Part shown: positions 35,719 through 43,623 of the stretch, in pieces | Position numbering within the stretch: position 1 is the first letter of the stretch | Layout of the letters: each line of letters begins with the position of its first letter | Assembly: GCF_014596565.1 (NCBI RefSeq) | Contig: NZ_NOIN01000005.1 | Coordinates: 1 to 64,000, forward strand | Reading direction: 5' to 3' | Length of the DNA stretch: 64,000 bases | Source: Pseudomonas sp. PSB18 | GTDB lineage: Bacteria > Pseudomonadota > Gammaproteobacteria > Pseudomonadales > Pseudomonadaceae | Program-made: the position numbers and the translations under genes | The notes under the pieces: model-generated | Seen by the model: the letters and a program-made list of their open reading frames with translations, nothing else | What the model was told of the DNA's origin: nothing | Databases searched by the model: none

Positions 35719-36708
35719 TCAGGCTTTTGAAGCCAATGACTGCAGCGTACCAAAGCGCTTGTCCAGACTCCGACATACAGGGCACAAGTCGCCGTTTTTC
35801 TCAAGATTACCCTCACCGACGGGGCAGCCGCCGGCCGCAGCCTTGGGCACCAGGTGATTGACTTGCCGCTCGTCTTGAATTTCGGCCTGCACCGGTGTCC
35901 GTCCCAGCTTCGGCGTCAGATTGGCAATCACCTGTGCTTCGCTCGGTACATCGAAGACCCCTTGGTACGTATCACGCAGGCTGTTCCAGGCACTTTTGTT
36001 CGCCTGCCGCTCCGCCGGTGTCACGGGTCGCCTGAAGACGTTGCAAGGCGCGGACGGAACGAGCCGGCTGCTGCAGGTGCAAGGCGGCGTCGCCGTCTTG
36101 CGATTGTTCACGTCGTTCATCAAGGTGGTGTATGTAGCCGCATGGGGGGCCACATTGCCGGCGGAATCTTTCATGTACCAATCGTCCATCGTCATTGGTT
36201 TGCCGGCGGAATGACGAGGCCCGTTGCAACACGCGCATTTATAAGGTCTTTCGTCTTCCAGTTCGCCCCAACCCACTGCTTCAAGATTCGGATTGGGAGC
36301 CCCCACACCAGGTGCGCTGGCGTGATTGCTGGTGGTGATGTCGCAGTGTCGGCAGACATACTTGCCCTCGATCTGAACATCCATCGACCAAGCCTGGAAA
36401 TAGGTTTTTCCAGTGATCTGGTGCGTGATCACCGACATTCCCCAGGCCCGGGTTGCCGCTTCGTCGCCGAGCATGGAAGGCTGGTAATAGGACTGTTGTG
36501 ACAACGCCGCCGGCTTGCGTTGCAGCATGACCGTCCTGGAGCCCTGTTTAAGCGCCGACGAGAAGGAAGTGTCCGGATAAGGAATCGGAATCGGCCCGGC
36601 AGGTGGCCCCGGCGGCGAAAGGCACACATCGGGAAACGAGGCGATCACTTTGCCCATGCCGGCTTTTCCGGCAATCTCATTGCTGTTGGCATAAACCTCG
36701 TGCGACAT
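35719..36708 (-). CDS. T6SS effector: PAAR-like DUF4150 domain with C-terminal putative nuclease
   Basis: 329 aa. The N-terminus (about 1-130: EVYANSNEIAGKAGMGKVIASFPDVCLSPP...PIPYPDTSF) is a DUF4150 PAAR-like domain that caps the VgrG spike. The middle is Cys-rich (CRHC, CACC, CTC). The C-terminus (about 284-312) has NHLVPK with His285 followed by Cys295 and a CPVC pair (Cys309, Cys312), resembling a zinc-stabilised HNH/GHH-type nuclease fold; the toxin activity is inferred. It begins 1 bp after the ketoacyl-synthase-like gene and is followed by the probable immunity gene. Confidence 0.75.
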   Translation of the reverse strand: MSHEVYANSNEIAGKAGMGKVIASFPDVCLSPPGPPAGPIPIPYPDTSFSSALKQGSRTVMLQRKPAALSQQSYYQPSMLGDEAATRAWGMSVITHQITGKTYFQAWSMDVQIEGKYVCRHCDITTSNHASAPGVGAPNPNLEAVGWGELEDERPYKCACCNGPRHSAGKPMTMDDWYMKDSAGNVAPHAATYTTLMNDVNNRKTATPPCTCSSRLVPSAPCNVFRRPVTPAERQANKSAWNSLRDTYQGVFDVPSEAQVIANLTPKLGRTPVQAEIQDERQVNHLVPKAAAGGCPVGEGNLEKNGDLCPVCRSLDKRFGTLQSLASKA

Positions 36709-36709
36709 G

Positions 36710-37741
36710 TCAGCGCTCCCTCACTGTGCCACTGATAACGGCTGCTGCGCGTGCACCGTTCGCTGATGAGCTGTGTACCAGCGCAATCGGACCGGGGGCA
36801 TAGCCACGCGCAAACGCTTGTTCAAGCCAGGCGATTTGTATCGCCCCCAACGCCGCTCCACAGTCGCCAACATAGCTCGCCGAATGCCATAGATCCTGGG
36901 TCGAGCGGGTTTGCCGCATCAGGCGCGACTGGACCAGGGCCAGGTCCTCGAATCCGTAGGCTTCGCCCGACACATCGCTCAAACGCCAAGCGATGTCGTG
37001 CATGGCAACGCCTGCTTGTGCGATGGCTGCAGCGACAGCCATGGTCATCCCCAGGCCAAGTTGCGGCTCGTCATTGAGCACTGTGGCGGTATCGTTGCCA
37101 GTCCCCACGCCACGCACGACCAAGGGCGCGGCACTCATCGGCTTTCGACTGACGAGCAGCACCGCAGCGCCTTCACCGGGAATCACGCCATCCGAGCGTA
37201 GCGTGGTCTTGAGCCGGCCGCTCTGCTCCAACCAGAGCAAACAGCGGGGATCCGCGAGGGAATCGACCGCCACGATCAGGCAGGCGTCACGGTCGGCCTG
37301 GTCCATGGCGCGCTCTGCCAGACTCAACGCTTCGATGCTTGCAACATGCCCAAGGGCTACATGGGCAGCGCCTTTGCGCTGCAGCAGCCATCCTGATCGC
37401 GCCTCGACTTCCGTCACGATGCCGTCGATGCGCGAGCCAGGCCGTTGCGGCTCGGACGTGCAGAGAAGCAGCGGCAGCTCGCCCAGATCCGCGGGGTCCG
37501 CCAATGTGGCACGGCTTTGACCCAACACCTGAACCAGCATTTCGACGAGCCGTGCACGCCCGTGGAGATCCTCCGCCACCGTCGGCACTCTTGCCCCCAT
37601 GATCGGTTCCAGGCCGTCTTCGACCCACGGCAATTCATTGAAGCCGCTGATCCCCGCACGCATTGCTGCAGCGGCGGCCGCGGGTGACAGGCCGACAGCG
37701 CAGAGCAATCCCAGGCAAGACAGGTAGATGGGCTGCATCAT
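36710..37741 (-). CDS. Ketoacyl-synthase-fold protein of T6SS effector cluster
   Basis: 343 aa from the ATG at 37741, which overlaps the DUF2169 stop (ATGA). The overall pattern is that of a beta-ketoacyl synthase (GxxxSPAAAAAAMRAGISG at the N-terminus; SDGVIPGEGAAVLLVSR around 185-200; a late SYVGDCGAALG). The nucleophilic Cys expected near residue 131 is absent, so it is unlikely to condense acyl groups. Such proteins are found between DUF2169 and DUF4150 genes in T6SS effector units and probably help effector loading. The precise role is unknown. Confidence 0.75.
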   Translation of the reverse strand: MMQPIYLSCLGLLCAVGLSPAAAAAAMRAGISGFNELPWVEDGLEPIMGARVPTVAEDLHGRARLVEMLVQVLGQSRATLADPADLGELPLLLCTSEPQRPGSRIDGIVTEVEARSGWLLQRKGAAHVALGHVASIEALSLAERAMDQADRDACLIVAVDSLADPRCLLWLEQSGRLKTTLRSDGVIPGEGAAVLLVSRKPMSAAPLVVRGVGTGNDTATVLNDEPQLGLGMTMAVAAAIAQAGVAMHDIAWRLSDVSGEAYGFEDLALVQSRLMRQTRSTQDLWHSASYVGDCGAALGAIQIAWLEQAFARGYAPGPIALVHSSSANGARAAAVISGTVRER

Positions 37742-38832
37742 CTCTTCGCCTCCCCATGTCCGAATGAGGTGACCAGGTCTGACAGGTTGGCGAAATGCGG
37801 TTTGCCGTGCAGGTTCGTATAACGGCGCTTGCCGACCTGTATTTCTCGCAGTTTCGCCAGTTTGCGAGGCAGCGATACCGACGTCCTGCCGAGTAACGTA
37901 AGCCGGGCACAACCGGGCTCGAGAATGACGGTGTCGGCGTTGATAACCGCCTGCACCTGGCGATTGTCGAAGAGGAAGGTGATCGGGATGTCGAAGGCCG
38001 GCGTCTGAGCGACGAACGCCCCGCCCGGACTCATATTGGCACAGGTGAAGCGGGTGCCAGCTTCCAGACGATCCAGCTGCTGATCGAGCGGCGCCGCCTG
38101 GAAATAACGAACGTCGAAGTTCTCCGGCAGAAAGGGCCGGCGTGTCTCGAACCAGTGGCGGTCGTATGTCCCGGCGAAGACGATACGGGGCTGCCAGCCC
38201 CGGCCGACGGGGGCAAAACCAACGGGTTGCGGCTTATCCGTCCATGCCCCCATCAGGTCGTCGTGGCGCTCCACGTTTGGCAACATCGTATTGAGGATAC
38301 TGTCGTCCCGGTCATTCAGATGGAAACCAACACCGGCGAGATTACGCAGGTCGCTGCCACGTTTCGTCTCGTCCTCATGGGATTGATCGCTACCACCAAA
38401 AGCACGATCCCAGGAAAGCGGTATCGAGGTGAAGGGCGACGGCGGCGACGCGACGATGCCGGTAACACCGAGCGTCCAAACGCGATCGCCACTCACCACT
38501 GCAAGCTTGTGGATACCCGCACCTGCGAAGCCGACCTGTAACCGGGTCACGGGTTCACCCTTCGGAGAAACGGCCGAGGCGTGGACCAGCACATCGACGC
38601 GTGGCTTCACCGGCGCGAAGTCAGTCTCGAAACGGACCGATGTCGTACCGGGATCACCGTGATGCTGGTCGCAGTAGACAAAGGGGACCTGCTCCGATGC
38701 AGGCACGCAGCGGCCCTGATCGTTAACGTCAAAGGTCGCCCGGACAACCACAACGCAGTGCTTCTGTCCGGTTTTATCTGTTGAAACAAAGCGTTCTGCG
38801 AGAAACGGGGTGGTATTGCTGGTGATCTGCAT
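37738..38832 (-). CDS. DUF2169 family T6SS effector adaptor
   Basis: 364 aa from the ATG at 38832 (MQITSNTTPFLAERFV). It has the DUF2169 features: an N-terminal beta-rich half with the VVVVRATFDV strand, a central WDRAFGGSD motif, a PVGFAPVGRGWQPR segment and the YFQAAPLDQQ motif. DUF2169 proteins act as chaperone/adaptor proteins that link PAAR-like effectors to VgrG. It is first in a four-gene minus-strand unit (adaptor, ketoacyl-synthase-like, DUF4150 effector, immunity). Its VgrG partner is most likely the product of 40885-43086. Confidence 0.85.
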   Translation of the reverse strand: MQITSNTTPFLAERFVSTDKTGQKHCVVVVRATFDVNDQGRCVPASEQVPFVYCDQHHGDPGTTSVRFETDFAPVKPRVDVLVHASAVSPKGEPVTRLQVGFAGAGIHKLAVVSGDRVWTLGVTGIVASPPSPFTSIPLSWDRAFGGSDQSHEDETKRGSDLRNLAGVGFHLNDRDDSILNTMLPNVERHDDLMGAWTDKPQPVGFAPVGRGWQPRIVFAGTYDRHWFETRRPFLPENFDVRYFQAAPLDQQLDRLEAGTRFTCANMSPGGAFVAQTPAFDIPITFLFDNRQVQAVINADTVILEPGCARLTLLGRTSVSLPRKLAKLREIQVGKRRYTNLHGKPHFANLSDLVTSFGHGEAKR

Positions 38833-39222
38833 AGTGCTCTGGTGGCTCGTGCACACAGCCGGCAACAGTCCTGAAGGGCATGAACACCCTATACCGTGGC
38901 GCTATGAGCCCACCCCTCCCTTCCTTGGCACACCTGCGTTGTTGTACTGCAACGATAGCAGGCTGCTGGCTTGGCGCTTGGCTCGACGCTTTGACCATAA
39001 GGCGAGTAACAACCCCGCCATTCCTGTCTCTACGCTTGCTGAACGAGCCCACGGCACCCCGGTCCCGTAGAAGACGGATGGGACTGAGCGCCGAGTAGAC
39101 CGATGGAGCGGTGTGATTTCAAAAAATCGATAAGCCACAGAACTCCCGCAACACTGCTTGCTTGATCCAAGCAATGTTGAGGAGTGCTTGAGTCGACAGG
39201 CTTCAGATCTTGTCGAAAATCC
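38833..39222. other. Intergenic region between DUF2169 and SDR genes
   Basis: I find no convincing gene. It should contain the promoter of the effector unit near 38840-38900 and a hairpin after the SDR gene (39149-39179: CAACA-x-TGCTTG arms, 7-nt loop). Confidence 0.5.
39149..39179. terminator. Hairpin downstream of the SDR gene
   Basis: CAACACTGCTTG pairs with CAAGCAATGTTG apart from one mismatch, around CTTGATC. It lies 44 bp after the SDR stop on the minus strand. It has no T-run. Confidence 0.45.
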
Positions 39223-39981
39223 TCAGATGCTCAGGCCGCCAGCGATGTCGATCGCCCCGCCCGTCATGTAGCCACCGTTCGGTCCTGCGAGGAAACACAC
39301 CATCGCCGACACCTCCTCCAGCGTCGCGATCCGGCGGATAGGGTGCATGTCCAGAATGGCGTCGGGGACTTCTTCGCCCAGCACACCGGTCTTCATGTCG
39401 GTTGGCATGATGCCTGGCTGGATGACGTTGACGGTGATGTTGCGAGCGCCCAGATCACGTGCGACGCCCTTGGCGTATCCGGCGATGGCGGCCTTGGTTC
39501 CCGAATAATCCGCGGCTCCTGCAAACGGCACACGACCACCCAGCAAGGAACCGATGAAGATAATCCGACCACCGTCCGACAGCACTTGCGAAGCGGCACG
39601 GGTGGTTGCCACTGCGCCCATGACGTTGACCTGCCACTGACGATCGAGATTGACCGTGTCCAGTTCAGGGTCATCGATCATCTGGCCCTGGACAGCGATG
39701 GCGGCGTTGTTGACCAGGATATCGAGTTTGCCGAAATGCGCGATCACCTTCTCGATCAATGGCTTGGCGGCGGACGTGTCGGCCTGGTCGCTTTTGATCG
39801 CCAGGGCGCGAACGCCTTTTGCCCGAAGTTTCTCGACAACGATGTCTGCCTTTTCGGCCGAGGCGACGTAGCTGATGGCAACGTCCGCGCCTTGTTCCGC
39901 AAGCGCCTCAGCGGTGGCCGCGCCCAGTCCTCGCGAGCCGCCGGTGACCAGCGCGACCTTGCCCGTTAATGTCTTTTGCAT
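39223..39981 (-). CDS. SDR family oxidoreductase
   Basis: 252 aa from the ATG at 39981, with GAGGA upstream. It is a classical short-chain dehydrogenase/reductase. The Rossmann motif is TGGSRGLG (about residues 14-21), followed by NNAA, Ser in FIGSLLGG and the catalytic YSGTK, and it ends in the usual GGAIDIAGG. Asn/Ser/Tyr/Lys are all present, so the protein should be active, most probably with NADP(H). The substrate is unknown. It is divergent from a TetR regulator, with a perfect 16-bp palindrome between them, a standard arrangement for a TetR-repressed oxidoreductase. Confidence 0.9.
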   Translation of the reverse strand: MQKTLTGKVALVTGGSRGLGAATAEALAEQGADVAISYVASAEKADIVVEKLRAKGVRALAIKSDQADTSAAKPLIEKVIAHFGKLDILVNNAAIAVQGQMIDDPELDTVNLDRQWQVNVMGAVATTRAASQVLSDGGRIIFIGSLLGGRVPFAGAADYSGTKAAIAGYAKGVARDLGARNITVNVIQPGIMPTDMKTGVLGEEVPDAILDMHPIRRIATLEEVSAMVCFLAGPNGGYMTGGAIDIAGGLSI

Positions 39982-40039
39982 CAGAAAATCCTCGATGTGC
40001 ATGAATGAAACGTCTGGCTTTCATAAGCCGGGAGCAATT

Positions 40040-40055
40040 CGTAATGCGCATTACG
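40040..40055. promoter_or_regulatory. Perfect 16-bp palindrome, likely TetR operator
   Basis: CGTAATGCGCATTACG is fully symmetric and lies between the divergent SDR and TetR genes, 59 bp and 126 bp from their starts. A second partial CGTTAACG symmetry adjoins it. Confidence 0.7.
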
Positions 40056-40180
40056 TTAACGGACGTTATGAAACTCAACGATGACTGTCAAGCGACCTTT
40101 TTTCCGCTGACGCATGGGACCTGAAGACATTGTCGGTATGGTTTAATATCGACCATTACGAAATAAAGGCGGGACGATCG

Positions 40181-40765
40181 ATGGGTAGGCAACGTGAGTT
40201 CGATGTGGACCAAGCGCTGGACGCAGCCCTGTGCGTGTTCTGGCGCAAAGGCTATGAAGGCGCCTCGTACACCGACCTGACGCAAGCCACGGGTGTGGAG
40301 CGTCCGGCGCTTTACTCGGCGTTCGGCAACAAGGAGGCCTTGTTCCGTCGCGCCTTGGAGCGTTATTACGAACATTACCTGGACTTCCTTCCGCAAGCCG
40401 TGGAGTTGCCGACTTCACGGGAAGTCGTCGAACGCCTCTTCCGCGCATCGGTTGAACTCACCACCCGTTACCCGGACCGCAAAGGCTGCCTCGGTATCCA
40501 CGGAGCCCTTGCCGGTTCGGATGATGCCGAGCCCATTCGGATCGCCCTGATCGAGGCGCGGGCCGGCGGAGAAACATTGCTGCGTGAGCGTTTCGAGCGC
40601 GCCAAGGAAGAGGGGGATCTACCGCCGACGGTCGACTGTGCTGCGCTTGCCGCCTTCGTGCTCGCCTTGCTCCACGGGATGGCCGTCCAGGCCAAGGCCG
40701 GCTTCAGTCGCGAAACCCTGGAGGCGGTGGTCGATCAAGCCTTGTCGACCTGGCCATCAAAATAG
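40181..40765 (+). CDS. TetR/AcrR family regulator
   Basis: 194 aa from the ATG at 40181 (MGRQREFDVDQAL); longer versions upstream lack TetR homology. The N-terminal helix-turn-helix is typical (ALDAALCVFWRKGYEGASYTDLTQATGVERPALYSAFGNKEALF, about residues 11-52). The C-terminal ligand/dimer domain includes RKGCLGIHGAL and ALLHGMAVQAKAG, as in TetR_C_33-like regulators of SDR genes. It presumably represses itself and the divergent SDR gene. The inducer is unknown. Confidence 0.9.
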   Translation: MGRQREFDVDQALDAALCVFWRKGYEGASYTDLTQATGVERPALYSAFGNKEALFRRALERYYEHYLDFLPQAVELPTSREVVERLFRASVELTTRYPDRKGCLGIHGALAGSDDAEPIRIALIEARAGGETLLRERFERAKEEGDLPPTVDCAALAAFVLALLHGMAVQAKAGFSRETLEAVVDQALSTWPSK

Positions 40766-40850
40766 CAATAAACCCTATAACTAAAGAAACTAAGCCCTGA
40801 CCTCCCCTCACCTATCTTGAAACACAACTCAACGCGAACGAACACGGTCC

Positions 40851-40862
40851 GTCAGCGCTGAC
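40851..40862. promoter_or_regulatory. 12-bp palindrome upstream of vgrG
   Basis: GTCAGCGCTGAC is perfectly symmetric and ends 22 bp before the vgrG ATG. It may form a leader hairpin or an operator. Its role is unproven. Confidence 0.35.
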
Positions 40863-40884
40863 CGAGTGCGAACGATGAGGCGAT

Positions 40885-43086
40885 ATGGAGATCACGCAAA
40901 ACACCCGCCTGGTGCAGATCGACAGCCCCCTTGGTGGTAACGTCCTGCTGCTGCAAAGCATGGAAGGCAGTGAAGAATTAGGCCGGTGTTTTCACTATGA
41001 ACTGGATCTGACCTCCGAAGACCGGGCGATCACGTTCGATCAGTTGTTGGGCAAGCCGATGGGCTTGACCCTGGAGCTGTACGAGGGCGGTAAACGCTAC
41101 TTCCACGGGGTGGTCTGCAGTTGTCGTCAGCTGACCGGCCACGGCCAGTTCGCCGGTTACCGTGTCACGCTGCGGCCCTGGTTCTGGTTGCTCACGCGCA
41201 CGTCGGATTGCCGGATTTTCCAGAACAAGACAGTGCCGGACATCATCAAGCAGGTGTTCCGTGACCTCGGTTTCTCCGACTTCGAAGACAGCCTGAGCGG
41301 TAGCTATCGCGAGTGGGAATACTGCGTGCAGTACCGTGAAACCAGCTTCGATTTCGTCAGTCGGTTGATGGAACAGGAAGGCATCTACTATTACTTTCGC
41401 CATGAAAAGGCCCGCCATGTACTGGTGCTGGCCGATGCCTATGGCGCCCACTCCACGGTGCCGGACTACGCCTCCGTCCCCTTCTATCCGCCCGATCGAC
41501 AGATGCGCGAACGGGATCATTTCTACGATTGGCAACTGGCACGGGAAGTCCAACCCGGTTCCCTGGCGCTGAACGACTATGACTTCCAACGCCCGCGCGC
41601 CAGCCTGGAAGTACGCTCCAGTGTCATGCGCGACCACAGCAACGGCGACTACCCGCTCTATGACTATCCCGGGGAATACCTGCAGAGCAATGACGGCGAA
41701 CACTACGCACGTACCCGCATCGAAGCCATTCACAGTCAATTCGAGCGGGTGCAGCTGCGTGGTCTCGCTCGCGGGCTGGGTTCCGGTCATTTGTTCACGC
41801 TGACGGGTTACGACCGGGCGGACCAGAATCGCGAATACCTGGTGGTGGTCGCACGCTATCAGATTCGCCAGGATCCCTATGAAAGCGGGCAGTCGGACCT
41901 CACCGAACAGTTCGTCAGCGAACTGGACTGCATGGACGCCCACCAGGCCTTCCGCCCTCTCCCGCTGACGCCCATGCCGATTGTCCGCGGGCCGCAGACG
42001 GCCGTGGTGGTAGGGCCCGGTGGCGAGGAAATCTGGACCGATCAATATGGCCGGGTCAAAGTGCATTTCCATTGGGACCGTCATGACCAATCCAACGAGA
42101 ACAGCTCCTGCTGGATTCGGGTGTCCCAGGCCTGGGCCGGCAAGAATTGGGGTTCGGTGCAGATTCCACGGATCGGCCAGGAGGTGATCGTCAGTTTCCT
42201 GGAAGGCGACCCGGACCGGCCGATCATCACCGGCCGTGTCTACAACGCCGAACAGACCGTGCCCTACGGGCTGCCCGCCAATGCCACCCAGAGCGGGGTG
42301 AAAAGCCGTTCCAGCAAGGGCGGATCACCGGCCAATTTCAATGAAATCCGCATGGAGGACAAGAAAGGTTCGGAGCAACTGTTCATCCACGCCGAGAAGA
42401 ACCAGGACATCGAGGTCGAGAACGACGAAACCCACTGGGTCGGTCATGACCGCAGCAAGACCATCGACAACGACGAGACCGTGCACGTCAAACACGACCG
42501 CAAGGAGACGGTGGACAACAACGAAACCATCACCATCGGCGTGGACCGTACCGAGGATGTGGGCAACAACGAAAAAATCACCATCGGCGTCAATCGCACC
42601 GAGAAAGTCGGCAGTAACGAGACCATCACCATCGGAGCGGACCGCACGGAGAAGGTCGGTGCCAACGAAACCATCACTGTCGTCGGCAACCGCAGCGAGG
42701 ACGTGGGCGGCAACGAGACGATCGGCATTTCCGGCAACCGCAATGAATCGGTGAAAGGCAATGAAGGCATCGAGATCAGCGGCAACCAGAGCACCGATAT
42801 CAATGGCAATCACAGTACCCAGATCGGCCAGAACGAATCCCGTAACGTCGCCCAGAACCGCAGCACCGACATCAAGCAGAACGACAGCCTGGATGTGGGC
42901 AAGCATTTCTCCCTCACCGCCGGCGATTCGATCACGCTGACCACCGGGGCGGCCAGCATCACCATGAAGAAAGACGGCACCATCGTGATCAGCGGCAAGA
43001 ACATCACCCTCGACGGCTCCGGCGCCATCAACATCAAGGCCAACAGGAACGTCGTCGTCAAGGGCCAGAAAATCCTGCAGAACTAG
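40885..43086 (+). CDS. vgrG: T6SS spike protein VgrG
   Basis: 733 aa. The gp27-like part (about 1-370) includes GRCFHYELDLTS, the FLVSRLMEQEGIYYYF-type motif (FVSRLMEQEGIYYYFRHE) and VRGPQTAVVVGPGGEEIWTDQYGRVKVHFHWDR. The gp5 OB-fold (about 385-460) has SCWIRVSQAWAGKNWGSVQIPRIGQEV. The C-terminal part is a long beta-helix with seven or more 16-residue repeats (about 543-655). VgrG trimers form the T6SS tip. No extra C-terminal toxin domain is visible. The next two genes (DUF6484, TIGR02270) are usual vgrG companions. With the DUF2169/DUF4150 unit 2 kb away, this is an orphan effector island without core T6SS genes. Confidence 0.95.
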   Translation: MEITQNTRLVQIDSPLGGNVLLLQSMEGSEELGRCFHYELDLTSEDRAITFDQLLGKPMGLTLELYEGGKRYFHGVVCSCRQLTGHGQFAGYRVTLRPWFWLLTRTSDCRIFQNKTVPDIIKQVFRDLGFSDFEDSLSGSYREWEYCVQYRETSFDFVSRLMEQEGIYYYFRHEKARHVLVLADAYGAHSTVPDYASVPFYPPDRQMRERDHFYDWQLAREVQPGSLALNDYDFQRPRASLEVRSSVMRDHSNGDYPLYDYPGEYLQSNDGEHYARTRIEAIHSQFERVQLRGLARGLGSGHLFTLTGYDRADQNREYLVVVARYQIRQDPYESGQSDLTEQFVSELDCMDAHQAFRPLPLTPMPIVRGPQTAVVVGPGGEEIWTDQYGRVKVHFHWDRHDQSNENSSCWIRVSQAWAGKNWGSVQIPRIGQEVIVSFLEGDPDRPIITGRVYNAEQTVPYGLPANATQSGVKSRSSKGGSPANFNEIRMEDKKGSEQLFIHAEKNQDIEVENDETHWVGHDRSKTIDNDETVHVKHDRKETVDNNETITIGVDRTEDVGNNEKITIGVNRTEKVGSNETITIGADRTEKVGANETITVVGNRSEDVGGNETIGISGNRNESVKGNEGIEISGNQSTDINGNHSTQIGQNESRNVAQNRSTDIKQNDSLDVGKHFSLTAGDSITLTTGAASITMKKDGTIVISGKNITLDGSGAINIKANRNVVVKGQKILQN
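42511..42846 (+). repeat. 48-nt tandem repeats in vgrG (beta-helix spike)
   Basis: Seven in-frame 16-residue units of the form V-G-x-N-E-T-I-T-I-G-x-x-R-T-E-x, degenerating towards the end. Such repeats build the triangular needle of VgrG, and copy number sets needle length. Confidence 0.8.
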
Positions 43087-43103
43087 CCCATGGAGTGGCC
43101 GTT

Positions 43104-43562
43104 ATGACCGTTGAATACCACCTCCCCTCAACCCCCACCCGCGCGCCGATGCGCGTGGACGGCGTGGTGATTGGCGTATTGCTGGACGTGCCCAAGGTGG
43201 ACGCCCCGGTGGTGGCTTTTCCCGGCTGTCCCGGTGAAACAGGCCTCGCCGCACGCACCACCACCCCGCTGAGCCGTGAAGACATCGGCGTCCAGGTCGC
43301 GTTGATGTTCGAGGCAGGCGACCCCGCGCGGCCGCTGGTGATCGGTCGCATCCAGCGTCTGGAAGAGCCCGCAGCACCAGCGCTCGCCCACCTGGACGGT
43401 GAACGACTGGAGTTCACCGCCGAACGGGAAATCGTCCTGCGCTGCGGCAAGGCCAGCATCACCCTGACCCGCGCGGGCAAAGTGATCATCCGCGGCGCCT
43501 ACCTCTCCAGCCGCTCCAGCGGGGTCAACCGCATCAAGGGCGGTTCGGTGCAGATCAACTAG
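43104..43562 (+). CDS. DUF6484 domain protein, vgrG companion
   Basis: 152 aa from the ATG at 43104, with GGAG upstream; a GTG at 43095 is the alternative. Small beta-rich protein with an OB-like segment (VIGVLLDVPKVDAPVVAFPG; DIGVQVALMFEAGDPARPLVIGRI) followed by a stretch resembling the VgrG C-terminal beta-helix (LRCGKASITLTRAGKVIIRGAYLSSRSSG). Commonly found immediately after orphan vgrG genes; likely a spike-assembly or cargo-loading accessory. It lies 17 bp after vgrG. Confidence 0.75.
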   Translation: MTVEYHLPSTPTRAPMRVDGVVIGVLLDVPKVDAPVVAFPGCPGETGLAARTTTPLSREDIGVQVALMFEAGDPARPLVIGRIQRLEEPAAPALAHLDGERLEFTAEREIVLRCGKASITLTRAGKVIIRGAYLSSRSSGVNRIKGGSVQIN

Positions 43563-43623
43563 AAGGCAGGCGAGCTATCACATTTGGAGCGGATGATATG
43601 CCCACACAACACATGAACTCCCC

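Noticed and set aside
38810..39070. Open frames in the DUF2169-SDR intergenic region
   Set aside because: Composition not protein-like, no start signals, frames overlap on both strands.
42511..42846. CRISPR-like periodic repeat
   Set aside because: The 48-nt periodicity is in-frame coding repeats of the VgrG beta-helix with no unique spacers.
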